From contig SVEB01000090.1 of assembly GCA_015057635.1 (NCBI GenBank), positions 1 to 64,000 of the forward strand: a DNA stretch of 64,000 nt, read 5' to 3'. Position numbers and translations under genes: made by a program. Of the stretch, positions 1-8,883 are shown piece after piece. The stretch is from Lachnospiraceae bacterium. Its GTDB lineage: Bacteria > Bacillota > Clostridia > Lachnospirales > Lachnospiraceae. Under the pieces are notes generated by a model that was not told where the DNA came from, did not search any database, and saw nothing but the letters and a program-made list of their open reading frames with translations. Positions within the stretch are counted from its first letter, which is position 1. The number at the start of each line of letters is the position of its first letter.

Positions 1-350
1 AAATGAAGGATGATCCGAGAATCTTTCCATTCGGCAAGTTTATCAGAAAGACAAGCATTGATGAAATGCCACAGTTTTGGAATGTCCTAAAAGGAGATAT
101 GAGTTTAGTCGGAACAAGACCACCGACAGTAGACGAATATGATCAGTATGATGTACATCATAAGAAGAGACTGGCAATCAAACCAGGACTGACCGGACTA
201 TGGCAGATCAGCGGAAGAAGCGATATCACGGACTTTGAGGAAGTGGTGAGGCTGGATGCGGAGTATATCAGAAAGTGGAGCATCGTAACAGATCTAAAAA
301 TCATGATTAAAACGGTAATCATGCTGCTCAGGCAAAAAGGAGCAGTATAA
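1..350 (+). CDS. Undecaprenyl-phosphate sugar phosphotransferase (priming transferase), C-terminal part
   Basis: C-terminal end of a bacterial sugar transferase of the WbaP/EpsE/PglC family, which moves a sugar-1-phosphate from a nucleotide sugar onto undecaprenyl phosphate and so starts a polysaccharide repeat unit at the inner membrane face. The gene is cut by the left window edge. The ATG at base 3 is probably an internal Met, because the family reads KMKDDPRI at this point. Visible family blocks are [28 protein letters not shown] and [13 protein letters not shown], then a hydrophobic tail. A hairpin at 431-470 suggests transcription can end here, separating this gene from the next. The donor sugar cannot be inferred. 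Confidence 0.93.
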   Translation, partial: MKDDPRIFPFGKFIRKTSIDEMPQFWNVLKGDMSLVGTRPPTVDEYDQYDVHHKKRLAIKPGLTGLWQISGRSDITDFEEVVRLDAEYIRKWSIVTDLKIMIKTVIMLLRQKGAV

Positions 351-430
351 GTTATAAAACGAATATAGAAAGAGATGGCATCATAAATGTCATTTTAATA
401 GATAATACTTAGATCAGTTCAGAAAAGATA

Positions 431-470
431 AGTAAATTTAGTATTAGATGATACTAAAGTTTGCTTTTCT
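431..470 (+). terminator. Putative intrinsic terminator after priming transferase
   Basis: AGTAAATTTAGTAT and ATACTAAAGTTTGCT form a near-complete stem with a 6-base loop, followed by TTTTCT. One arm carries an extra base. Placed 80 bases after the stop codon. Confidence 0.55.
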
Positions 471-541
471 AATATACAGGAAGATAAAAATATAATACAT
501 TTAAAAGTTTAAAAATATATTTTTCTTAAAAATGTAAAGTA

Positions 542-570
542 TTGACAAAATAAAACGAATAAGCAATAAT
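542..570 (+). promoter_or_regulatory. Putative sigma-A promoter for locus A
   Basis: TTGACA at 542-547, a 17-base spacer and AATAAT at 565-570. It lies after the terminator-like hairpin and about 195 bases before the DUF1972 gene. Inferred by consensus match only. Confidence 0.45.
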
Positions 571-765
571 AAGAAAGAATTAGATATATATTCCAATTTT
601 TGGCTTGACAAATCATAGCTATAATTTTAAAACGCACAAGAATCTATAAAGAGCGATAGAGAGATTGTTTATTTATCTTTGAGGGAAGATATATGGATAT
701 AAACATCAAGGGGTTAGATTTCATTACGTGCGCTGGCAGTAGCTGTAAAAAAGGAAGGGATAGTA

Positions 766-2049
766 ATGAAGACAAACTTAGTAGAAATTGGCGGAAAAAA
801 TGTTCGGCTTTTAAAACAGCATAGGAAAAATCCTGATTATTGCACGGAGAAACAGCAGGTATTCATTATTGGCAGCAAAGGAATACCAGCCAATTATGGA
901 GGATTTGAGACTTTTGTTGAGAAGTTAACAGAGTATCAGGTAAGCAATAAGATCCATTATCATGTTGCATGCATGGCAGATAATAATCTTAGATTTGAGT
1001 ACAATGGAGCCAAATGTTTCAATATAAAGGTGCCGAATATCGGACCTGCCAAGGCAATCTATTATGATATTGCAGCGCTAAAACAATGTATTGAATATTG
1101 CAAGGCAAGACCGTCCATAACAAGGCCAATCTTTTATGTATTAGCATGTCGAATTGGACCATTTATTGGCCATTACAAGAAGGAAATTGAGGATTTGGGC
1201 GGAGTGCTTTATGTAAATCCGGATGGTCATGAATGGAAGAGAGCGAAGTGGAGCGCTCCGGTACGTCAGTATTGGAAACTATCCGAAAAACTTATGGTGA
1301 AGCATGCAGATTTATTAATCTGTGATAGCAAGAGCATAGAAAAGTACATACAGCATGATTATAAAAAATATAATCCTGAAACAACGTTTATAGCATATGG
1401 ATCGGATACGAAACCATCATCCTTAAAGGATGATGATGAAAACTATCAGCAGTGGTTAAGTAAACATGGCCTGCAGCCAAAATCCTATTATCTAGTAGTA
1501 GGAAGATTCGTACCAGAAAATAATTATGAAACGATGATTAAAGAATTTATGAGATCCAAGACCAAGAAGTCATTTGCATTAATCACAAATGTAAGTGATA
1601 AGTTCTTGAATGAATTAAAGGAAAAGACAGGGTTTGATAAAGATAAACGTATAAAATTCGTAGGCACTGTATACGAGCAGGAACTACTGAAAAAAGTCCG
1701 TGAGAATGCATATGGATACTTTCATGGACATGAAGTAGGCGGAACAAACCCTAGCTTATTAGAGGCATTGGGAAGCACAGAACTGAACTTATTATTAGAT
1801 GTTGGATTTAATAATGAAGTAGGAGAAAATGCTGCACTCTATTGGAGCAAAGAGGAAGGTAACCTGGCAGCTTTGATTGAAAAGGCCGATCAGTTATCAA
1901 GAGAAGAAATCAAACAGTTCGGTATTAAGGCAAAGAGAAGAATTGCGAAGGCTTATAGCTGGGAAAAGATCGTAGACTCATACGAGACAGTATTTGAAAA
2001 GGGTGCAATGGGACAGCAGGAGAGACTGCCAGAAGGAACGACTCGTTAA
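766..2049 (+). CDS. DUF1972-type glycosyltransferase (rhamnosyltransferase-like)
   Basis: 427-residue GT4-type enzyme with an N-terminal DUF1972 domain. The family includes the beta-1,4-rhamnosyltransferases of streptococcal capsule loci (WchF/Cps2T type), which usually transfer L-rhamnose from dTDP-rhamnose to the lipid-linked first sugar. The diagnostic block IIGSKGIPANYGG is at residues 34-46; it normally sits nearer the N-terminus, so about 30 residues are extra here. The C-terminal GT-B half has GEVGGTNPSLLEALGS-like donor-site sequence around residue 325. The start is supported by AAGGAAGGG eight bases upstream. dTDP-rhamnose genes lie at 20-23.6 kb. Acceptor and linkage are not determinable. 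Confidence 0.87.
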   Translation: MKTNLVEIGGKNVRLLKQHRKNPDYCTEKQQVFIIGSKGIPANYGGFETFVEKLTEYQVSNKIHYHVACMADNNLRFEYNGAKCFNIKVPNIGPAKAIYYDIAALKQCIEYCKARPSITRPIFYVLACRIGPFIGHYKKEIEDLGGVLYVNPDGHEWKRAKWSAPVRQYWKLSEKLMVKHADLLICDSKSIEKYIQHDYKKYNPETTFIAYGSDTKPSSLKDDDENYQQWLSKHGLQPKSYYLVVGRFVPENNYETMIKEFMRSKTKKSFALITNVSDKFLNELKEKTGFDKDKRIKFVGTVYEQELLKKVRENAYGYFHGHEVGGTNPSLLEALGSTELNLLLDVGFNNEVGENAALYWSKEEGNLAALIEKADQLSREEIKQFGIKAKRRIAKAYSWEKIVDSYETVFEKGAMGQQERLPEGTTR

Positions 2050-2138
2050 TAAGAAATATGGGGTAAGAAGAGCGTACATTGATTTAGATACTTAGGGGAG
2101 AATTAGATAATTGTATAACATATAAGGCGGTAAGTGTA

Positions 2139-3374
2139 ATGAAGATATTGATGGTCAATAAATTTTATTATATAAAGGGCGGAAGTGAGACTTACTATTT
2201 CATGCTCAAGGATTATTTAGAGTCTCAAGGGCATGAAGTAATAGATTTTTCAATGCAGGATGAAAAGAATTTCTCCTCACCATACAGCAAATACTTTGTT
2301 TCGCACGTAGATTATAGTAATGCAAGCAAATCGGAAAAGCTAAGAGCAGCATTGAATATCATATATTCAAAAGAGGCAAAGGCAAAGTTTGAGAAACTCG
2401 TATTAGATACGAAACCAGATGTAATACATTTGCATTTATTTCAGCATCAGATTTCTCCATCCATATTATCGGTGATAAAGAAATATAAGATACCGTGCGT
2501 TTATACAGCCCATGAATTAAAGATGATATGTCCTAACTATAAAATGCTAACACAGGGGCATGTATGTGAGGCTTGTAAAAATAAGAATTATTTTAACTGT
2601 GTGAGAAATAAGTGTGTAAAAAACAGCTATGCAAAAAGTGCAATCAATATGGTGGAAGCTTATTTTCATAAATGGTTAAAGAGCTATGATGCGATAGATT
2701 ATATCATCACGCCAAGTGCTTTTTATCGGAAAAAGTTTATTGAATTTGGTGTAGACCCTAATCGTGTAGTACATATTCCTAACTTTATGAGCCGTGATAT
2801 ACCAGCGGTCAATGAAAATAAGTACGGAAAGTATTATTTGTATTTTGGACGTTTATCAGATGAAAAGGGTATTGTTACACTTATTCATGCAATGGAAAAG
2901 ACGGATTTAAATCTTCTTATTGTAGGGACAGGCCCACTAACTCAGGAATTAGAGGCATTAGTAAAAAACAACAGCCGCATTCAATTACTGGGATTCAAGA
3001 GAGGACAAGAACTTATTGATATTGTAGGAAATGCATATGCGGTTATCTTACCTTCAGAATGGTATGAGAATGGTCCTTATTCTGCGATTGAAGCATTGCA
3101 GTTAGGAAGACCGATTATTGGCGCGGATATTGCAGGAATTCCAGAACTGATTCGCGGTAACGGAAGCATATTCCCGAGTGGAAATGAGAAAATGCTTCTT
3201 CAGACCATTAAGAAATTTGATAGTATGCAAGAGGAGGAATATCATAGATGCTGTGATAACTCCAGAATGTTATATCAGGAGGTATATTCAGCAGAAGCTC
3301 AAGCATATAAGGTGGTGGATCAATATATGAAAGCAATAAAAAAACATAGAAAAGAAACCGCATTAGAGAAATAA
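2139..3374 (+). CDS. GT4-family glycosyltransferase with cysteine cluster
   Basis: 411-residue GT-B fold enzyme: an N-terminal acceptor domain (starting MKILMVNKFYYIKGGSETYY) and a C-terminal donor domain with YFGRLSDEKGI, LLIVGTGPL and the E-x7-E region PSEWYENGPYSAIEAL. Cysteines at residues 131, 143, 146, 154 and 159 form a compact cluster, seen in a subgroup of bacterial GT4 enzymes, that may bind a metal. Probably cytoplasmic, acting on the lipid-linked oligosaccharide of locus A. Spacing to neighbours is about 90 and 70 bases, each gene having its own ribosome site. Sugar specificity unknown. Confidence 0.88.
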   Translation: MKILMVNKFYYIKGGSETYYFMLKDYLESQGHEVIDFSMQDEKNFSSPYSKYFVSHVDYSNASKSEKLRAALNIIYSKEAKAKFEKLVLDTKPDVIHLHLFQHQISPSILSVIKKYKIPCVYTAHELKMICPNYKMLTQGHVCEACKNKNYFNCVRNKCVKNSYAKSAINMVEAYFHKWLKSYDAIDYIITPSAFYRKKFIEFGVDPNRVVHIPNFMSRDIPAVNENKYGKYYLYFGRLSDEKGIVTLIHAMEKTDLNLLIVGTGPLTQELEALVKNNSRIQLLGFKRGQELIDIVGNAYAVILPSEWYENGPYSAIEALQLGRPIIGADIAGIPELIRGNGSIFPSGNEKMLLQTIKKFDSMQEEEYHRCCDNSRMLYQEVYSAEAQAYKVVDQYMKAIKKHRKETALEK

Positions 3375-3442
3375 GTGTAAATATCATAAGCATATTTGGA
3401 GAAGAGATTAGTAGTTACCTTGTCTCAATAGGAGAATATAGT

Positions 3443-4429
3443 ATGTCATCTAGTAATGATTTAATTTCTGTAGTTGTTCCAATATACAACGTAGAAAAAT
3501 ATTTAAAAAAATGTATAGATAGTTTAATTGCTCAAACGTATAAAAATCTCCAAATTATATTGGTGGATGATGGATCGCCAGATAGATGTGGAGAAATATG
3601 TGATGCTTATGCTAAGCAAGATAAAAGAATTACGGTACTTCATAAAAAAAATGGTGGATTATCAGATGCAAGAAATGCAGGAATAGAATTATGTAAAGGA
3701 AAATATGTTACATTTGTTGACTCTGATGACTACTTAAGCGAGGAATGTATTCTTTATCTTTATAAAACACTAGTAGAGAATAATGCAGACTTATCAATTT
3801 GTGGCTTTAAGTATATTACGGAAAGTGGAAAAATAATAAACAAACTGAATTCAGAAGAAGTAACAAAAGTAATGAATCAGGAAGAGGCATTGTATGAACT
3901 GTGTAATAATATCCTATTTCCTAACTCTGCATGGGCTAAGTTATATAAAATTGAAGATTTCAATGATATTAGATATCCAGTAGGTCGTTTATTTGAAGAC
4001 ATTCCTACGACATATAAGTTATTTTTTAAAACAAAAAAAATTGCATTTGGAAACAAGCAATTATACTACTACTTATATCGGGAAGCATCAATATCAAAGC
4101 AACAGTTTAACCCAAAGCGCTTAGATGCAATAGAGTTTATTGAAGAGATGTGTTCTGATATTAGCAGAAAATATCCAAGATTAAAGAGTATTTCAAATAA
4201 GAGAATGCTTGAAGAATATATATATGCATACACGTCTCTTGTATTAAGTAATATCAAATATAAAGAAAATATTAAAAATATTTTTCATAAAATAAAACAA
4301 ACAAGATTTTTAGTATGGCGAGAATGTTTAGGCCAAAAGATGGCATATTACATACTATTTTCTATGTTCGGTCCGAAATCATTAGAATTAGGAATTAAGA
4401 TAGAACAGCATCTAAAAAGAAAACACTAG
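3443..4429 (+). CDS. GT2-family glycosyltransferase
   Basis: 328-residue GT-A enzyme of family 2. N-terminal nucleotide-sugar block VVPIYNVEKYLKKCIDSL, the DDGSPD motif near residue 43 and a DXD-type metal site DSDD at 93-96. The C-terminal 200 residues are basic and helical and lack an obvious membrane span. It sits mid-operon in locus A after the GT4 gene. Likely extends the repeat unit; donor and linkage unknown. Confidence 0.9.
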   Translation: MSSSNDLISVVVPIYNVEKYLKKCIDSLIAQTYKNLQIILVDDGSPDRCGEICDAYAKQDKRITVLHKKNGGLSDARNAGIELCKGKYVTFVDSDDYLSEECILYLYKTLVENNADLSICGFKYITESGKIINKLNSEEVTKVMNQEEALYELCNNILFPNSAWAKLYKIEDFNDIRYPVGRLFEDIPTTYKLFFKTKKIAFGNKQLYYYLYREASISKQQFNPKRLDAIEFIEEMCSDISRKYPRLKSISNKRMLEEYIYAYTSLVLSNIKYKENIKNIFHKIKQTRFLVWRECLGQKMAYYILFSMFGPKSLELGIKIEQHLKRKH

Positions 4430-4544
4430 TTTTATAAAAGTACAGTCTATATATACCAATAGAAGGCATGGTGTAAATTATATTATTTAATCATAGAAAT
4501 AAAGAGAATAAATGGGTACATAGATTATACTGGGAGGGAAAGAT

Positions 4545-5762
4545 ATGGGCCATAAAACAAGTTTAACAAGTATAGTATTAGATGGATTGATGATCCTACC
4601 AGTTACAACACTTTTGCAAGGGTTAATTCCTTCAATAAATAAGATTATTTTCACTGCTGTATTTATAATAATGCTTTTAGACTTATTAGCTAATAAGATT
4701 AGACTAAAGGATATGTTAGCAATATGCGCATTATGTGGTCTATATATATGGGCTATTATTAAAACAAATGGAATGCCATATGTATTTAATGACCTCTTTT
4801 ATTTTGCATTTTTTTGTATATATACTTTATTTATTGTTTATAGACAAAAAGCGTTTTATACATATTTAGAAGTTAAAAAAAAGTATGTTTTATGTGTAAT
4901 AAGTATATGGAGTATTATCGTATTAATATCATTATTTAGTTCTACTTCTTATATTAAAGGCGGATATTTTGTTTCATTTTCTGGTAATGTATTTAGATTA
5001 GCTACAGCATCAGTATACATATTGAGTATGGTTTTACTTTTAGTTAACTCAAATAAAAAGTATATACTGTATACAATATTACCAATGTATTGCATTTTTT
5101 CAGGAGGCTCACGAACATATTTAGCCCTTTCTATGGTGTTGTTTATGATGATACTATATATGGTTTGTGGAAACAGAAAAGTTTTTGTAATGATTAGTAT
5201 ACCAATGATAGCTCTACTTTTAATTTTCCTATTAAATTCTAATATAATGCAAAAGATTTTAGAAACTGTTCAAGTACAAAAAAGTTCTACGAATGAAGAG
5301 TTTCTTAGAAATTTCACTAGTAGCAGATCTGTTTTTTGGGAAGCCGATATAAAAGCATATCAAGCAGGTAATATATTTGAGAAACTGTTTGGATATGGTT
5401 TTAATCATGTATATGATGTTAACGTAGCGGCAGTACATGCAAAAATTTACGCGCATAATGATTTTATAAACATAGCTTTAAATTTTGGAATGGCAGGTGT
5501 TGTACTGTACTTAATAATATTTAAGAAAATGTATGATGTGTGTAAAAAAAATAGTAAAATTAAGGGCGTTTTAAATTGGGGTATTATATTTATATGGTTA
5601 TTTAATGCAATGTTTAATATGTTTTATACATATTTCTGTTCAGTAGCTGCATATCCATTCTTAGTAATTGGTGTATCTGAATTTATTAAAAGTAGAGAAA
5701 TGATAAAGGAAAAGCAAAATTGCAAAAGTGCTATTAATATTTTAAGTGAGGAAATAGAATGA
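4545..5762 (+). CDS. Wzy-like polysaccharide polymerase
   Basis: 405-residue, very hydrophobic integral membrane protein with about ten predicted spans, and a long extracytoplasmic loop around residues 230-310 containing SSTNEEFLRNFTSSRSVFWE and HNDFINIALNFG. This pattern (R-x3-W in the loop, then an HN-x-F/Y motif) is typical of O-antigen/exopolysaccharide polymerases, which join lipid-linked repeat units outside the membrane. Its stop overlaps the start of the next gene by four bases (ATGA), so the two are probably translationally coupled. Confidence 0.82.
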   Translation: MGHKTSLTSIVLDGLMILPVTTLLQGLIPSINKIIFTAVFIIMLLDLLANKIRLKDMLAICALCGLYIWAIIKTNGMPYVFNDLFYFAFFCIYTLFIVYRQKAFYTYLEVKKKYVLCVISIWSIIVLISLFSSTSYIKGGYFVSFSGNVFRLATASVYILSMVLLLVNSNKKYILYTILPMYCIFSGGSRTYLALSMVLFMMILYMVCGNRKVFVMISIPMIALLLIFLLNSNIMQKILETVQVQKSSTNEEFLRNFTSSRSVFWEADIKAYQAGNIFEKLFGYGFNHVYDVNVAAVHAKIYAHNDFINIALNFGMAGVVLYLIIFKKMYDVCKKNSKIKGVLNWGIIFIWLFNAMFNMFYTYFCSVAAYPFLVIGVSEFIKSREMIKEKQNCKSAINILSEEIE

Positions 5763-6307
5763 TTAGCAGCAGAAAAGAGTTGAATAGAGTTTTAGTAAAT
5801 GAAAAAAAACAATATATATCAGGTTCTAAGTTTAGGACATTACATTTACATATGCTTAGAGATCATGACTACTTATTATGGGAATACGTTAAATCATTAA
5901 GATATACAGAGTATCATTTTAATAAAAAGCATAAAATAAGGTATTGGGTTTGGCAACGAGTTAAGAATCAAAGAGGTGCTAGCCTAGGAATTACAATGTG
6001 GCATAACACCATAGGTGAAGGATTAAAAATCTGGCATTATGGAAGCATCATGGTAAATGGTCACGCAAAGATAGGACAAAACTGTCAATTACATGGTGAA
6101 AACTGCATTGGAAATAAAGGAAGAGCTAATGAGGCGGCTCCTACGATTGGAAACAATGTAGATATAGGTGTAGGAGCTAAAGTAATAGGTGATATTTATA
6201 TAGCTGACAACGTGGTAATTGGTGCAAATGCAGTTGTAAATAAATCCTGTTATGAGAAAGGTGCTGTATTGGTAGGTGTTCCTGCTCGGCAAGTTGCAGT
6301 TAAGTAG
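5759..6307 (+). CDS. Serine O-acetyltransferase-like hexapeptide acyltransferase
   Basis: 182-residue left-handed beta-helix acyltransferase. The C-terminal half has hexapeptide repeats (GHAKIGQNCQLHG, TIGNNVDIGVGAKVIGDIYI, DNVVIGANAVVN) and the closing VGVPARQV typical of CysE-like enzymes from polysaccharide loci. The N-terminal half is an alpha-helical cap. Such enzymes move an acetyl group from acetyl-CoA to a sugar hydroxyl; here a repeat-unit sugar is a more likely acceptor than serine. Coupled to the polymerase by an ATGA overlap. Confidence 0.85.
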   Translation: MISSRKELNRVLVNEKKQYISGSKFRTLHLHMLRDHDYLLWEYVKSLRYTEYHFNKKHKIRYWVWQRVKNQRGASLGITMWHNTIGEGLKIWHYGSIMVNGHAKIGQNCQLHGENCIGNKGRANEAAPTIGNNVDIGVGAKVIGDIYIADNVVIGANAVVNKSCYEKGAVLVGVPARQVAVK

Positions 6308-6317
6308 AGATACATAT

Positions 6318-6403
6318 AAAACAGATACATTTTTTATAAAGAGAGCCGTTTTTATTTATAAATCTGTTTTAAATAATGTTATGCAAATGGAAACATATTT
6401 AAG
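6318..6403 (+). repeat. Hairpin plus intergenic repeat, copy A
   Basis: AAAACAGAT (6318-6326) and ATCTGTTTT (6362-6370) can pair across a 35-base loop. Bases 6350-6403 resemble 8765-8820 (shared core ATAAATCT-x-TTTTAAATA), and both copies end 64-67 bases before the next start codon. Confidence 0.45.
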
Positions 6404-6469
6404 AAGTAGCTTGAAAGAAGATTCTGTTATAAGAGTACGTTAAGATATATAGAGAGGTAAGAGAAAAAT

Positions 6470-7612
6470 ATGAAAATTGGAATTATGTCGATGCAAAGAG
6501 TTGTAAACTATGGTTCGTTTTTACAAGCATATGCATTACAGAATACTATTAAAAAGTTAGGGCATGATGTTGAATTTGTTGACTATACGGTGGAACCTTG
6601 TGTATGTCCTTTACAAACGTCTGAATGTTCAACTAATGGATTAAAAAATAGAGCAAAAGAAAATTTGAGAAATATAAAGTGGGGTTATTTAAAAAAATAT
6701 TCTGGAAAGAAATTTGAATCATATGAACAGTTTTCAAATGATTATAGAGAAATATATATGCCTTTAATTGGAGTTAGTGACGAAAAGAATATTTCTCCTT
6801 ATTTAGATTGTTTGGTAATAGGTAGTGATGAGGTTTTCAACTGCCTACAGAATAATGAAAACGTTGGATATTCAAAAGAATTATTTGGTGCTAGAGCAAA
6901 TGCACCTATGATTATTAGCTATGCTGCATCTTTTGGCAGTGCAACAATTCAAGGTCTTAGGAAATATAATATAGCTGATGAAATATCTAAAATGCTTTTA
7001 AAATTTAAAGCAATTTCAGTTAGAGATTATAATTCTAAAGCAATTGTTAGCGAATTAACAGAAAGAGAACCCAATCTAAATATTGATCCAGTGCTTGTTT
7101 ATAATTTTGATGCAGAAATAAATTCTGCAGAAATAAAACACAGATATGAAAAATTTATGATTGTATATGCATATCCAGGGAGAATTACAAAAGAAGAAAA
7201 AAAAGCAATCAGAAGTTATGCAAGAAAGAATGGGTTAAAAATAATTGCAATAGGGGTTATCTGTGATTTCTGTGATGAATGTATATTCCCAACACCATTT
7301 GAAGTTTTGAGATTATTTAAAGAAGCAGAATGTGTAGTAACAGATACATTTCATGGGAGCGTAATTTCAATTAAGTATAACAAACAGTTTGTATCTTTTG
7401 TACGTAGCCAAGGAAATATTTTTACAAATGGAGAGAAATTAGGGGATTTATTAAAACAATTTGGTTTGGAAGCACGAATTGCCCGATATGCAGGAGACTT
7501 AGAGGAAGTTTTAAATAATAAAATTGACTATGCCCCAGTGAATCAGCAGTTAGAAAATGAATACAATAAATCCATTGAATACTTGGTGGATAATATTGGA
7601 CAGGCTAAGTAG
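6470..7612 (+). CDS. Polysaccharide pyruvyl transferase family protein
   Basis: 380-residue member of the CsaB/WcaK family, which adds a pyruvate ketal to sugars using phosphoenolpyruvate. Family blocks present: an N-terminal NYGSFLQAYALQNTIKKLG, VIGSDEVFNC in the middle, DPVLVYNF, and the C-terminal TDTFHGSVISIKYNKQFVSF with the conserved His. No signal peptide, so it acts in the cytoplasm on nucleotide- or lipid-linked sugar. Some members of this family in Clostridia have unknown reactions, so pyruvylation itself is an inference. A paralogue occurs in locus B (42189-43301). Confidence 0.85.
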   Translation: MKIGIMSMQRVVNYGSFLQAYALQNTIKKLGHDVEFVDYTVEPCVCPLQTSECSTNGLKNRAKENLRNIKWGYLKKYSGKKFESYEQFSNDYREIYMPLIGVSDEKNISPYLDCLVIGSDEVFNCLQNNENVGYSKELFGARANAPMIISYAASFGSATIQGLRKYNIADEISKMLLKFKAISVRDYNSKAIVSELTEREPNLNIDPVLVYNFDAEINSAEIKHRYEKFMIVYAYPGRITKEEKKAIRSYARKNGLKIIAIGVICDFCDECIFPTPFEVLRLFKEAECVVTDTFHGSVISIKYNKQFVSFVRSQGNIFTNGEKLGDLLKQFGLEARIARYAGDLEEVLNNKIDYAPVNQQLENEYNKSIEYLVDNIGQAK

Positions 7613-7703
7613 TATAGATATACTAGTATGTAAAGATAAGCACACGTTAGTGGAATTATCTAATGGAGATAAGATTAAAGTACAAGGAGTAGGATATGTG
7701 TAA
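7596..7703 (+). CDS. Possible small ORF (35 aa) linking two genes
   Basis: An open frame begins at a TTG inside the 3' end of the pyruvyl transferase gene, with GGTGGA six bases upstream, and stops by overlapping the ATG of the next GT2 gene. The product would be a 35-residue hydrophilic peptide containing ILVCKDKHTLVELSNGDKIK. It could be a real coupled small gene, or the end of a gene that once lay here. No family recognised. Confidence 0.3.
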   Translation: MDRLSSIDILVCKDKHTLVELSNGDKIKVQGVGYV

Positions 7704-8586
7704 AATTAGTATATTAATGAGTACATATAATGAACCTAATGTTCTTATAGAAGAAGCGGTAAAATCTATTCTAATTCAGTCTTTTAGGGAGTTTGAGTTT
7801 ATTATTCTATTAGATAATCCCCAAAATATTAGTATAAAAAAGTTGCTTTTAGAATTTGCTGAGAAAGATAAGAGAATAAAAGTTATTATTAATGATTCCA
7901 ATATGGGATTAGTAGGCAGTCTTAATAGAGGATTATCATACTGTCAAGGAGAGTACATTGTAAGGATGGACGCTGATGATATATCATGTCCAAATAGAAT
8001 AGAGAAGCAATTAGGATTTATCAATCAAGGCTATGATATAGTTGGGGCATGGTATGAATTATTTTTTACAGATAAGGATCAGCGAAAAATCATAAAGTTT
8101 CCTAATACACATGAAGAATGCCTACAAGCGTTAAAGAACAATAATTGTGTACCGCATCCTTTATGGATGGTAAGAAAGAGTGTTTATAATAAGCTTGGAG
8201 GCTATAGAGACATTTATGCATGTGAGGACTACGATTTTATAATCCGGGCAGTAAAGAATGGATTTAAAGTTGGAAACTGTCCGGAAGTCTTATTACATTA
8301 TCGCTTTAATGCAAACAGTATTTCTAGAAAAAACGCCGTAGAGCAGAAAGTAATCGCAGATTTTTTAGCATATAATTTTAGAAATGGTAGAAGTGTAGAA
8401 CTTTTAGAATATAAGAATTATAAAGAATCTAAGGAATTTAATGATAAATATGGTAAACTTATGAGGATCAATAAGAAAATATTAAATTTCAAGCATGCAA
8501 GAAGTACAAAAGAAAAGTTGGTAGGAGCAATTGCTCTAGTACTAGAGCCTAAGTATATTGGACAAAAGCTAAAAATCATTAAATGA
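7696..8586 (+). CDS. GT2-family glycosyltransferase
   Basis: 296-residue GT-A enzyme. It starts MCKISILMSTYNEPN, has the metal site DADD at residues 92-95, and HPLWMVRKSVYNKLGGYRD followed by ACEDYDFIIRA, the ED motif of the acceptor/catalytic region. This pattern is common in capsule and exopolysaccharide transferases (EpsE/SpsA type). The start has AAGGAGTAGGAT as ribosome site. Sugar unknown. Confidence 0.9.
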   Translation: MCKISILMSTYNEPNVLIEEAVKSILIQSFREFEFIILLDNPQNISIKKLLLEFAEKDKRIKVIINDSNMGLVGSLNRGLSYCQGEYIVRMDADDISCPNRIEKQLGFINQGYDIVGAWYELFFTDKDQRKIIKFPNTHEECLQALKNNNCVPHPLWMVRKSVYNKLGGYRDIYACEDYDFIIRAVKNGFKVGNCPEVLLHYRFNANSISRKNAVEQKVIADFLAYNFRNGRSVELLEYKNYKESKEFNDKYGKLMRINKKILNFKHARSTKEKLVGAIALVLEPKYIGQKLKIIK

Positions 8587-8883
8587 TTGTTACTAATCTA
8601 GGCTATATTTGCAATTCGCCAATAATTTAAAGTGAAAATGGCAGCGACTATATGTAGAAATCATAAAAAATGAAGAATTCAATTATAGAACGGCTGACTT
8701 TATTAGACATGGGAATGAAAAATCACTTGCTATAAAAAGTACGTTTTGATTAAAGTAATATACTTTTTATCCATAAATCTATTTTAAATAGCAACATACA
8801 AATTTAGGTATATTTTCAAGGCTAACTTTAAAATAGTAATTCATTGCGAAGATTGCCTAAAACATATAGGGAGGAGAAGAGAT
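8587..8883. other. Intergenic region before flippase gene, with repeat copy B
   Basis: 297 bases with no complete gene. A short open frame ending at about 8749 (containing NEEFNYRTADFIRHGNEK) looks like the tail of a lost coding sequence. ATAAAAAGTA (8732-8741) and TACTTTTTAT (8761-8770) form a perfect 10-bp inverted repeat. Bases 8765-8820 resemble 6350-6403. GGGAGGAG before 8884 is the flippase ribosome site. Confidence 0.4.

Larger units (their letters stand above)
351..765. other. Intergenic leader between priming transferase and locus A
   Basis: 415 bases without a convincing gene. It contains a terminator-like hairpin (431-470), a promoter-like TTGACA with AATAAT 17 bases downstream (542-570), a second TTGACA at 605-610 followed too closely by TATAAT, and a JUMPStart-like stretch just ahead of the next gene (727-767). 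Very AT-rich. Confidence 0.6.

Noticed and set aside
605-625. Promoter from TTGACA at 605 and TATAAT at 620
   Set aside because: Spacer of only 9 bases.
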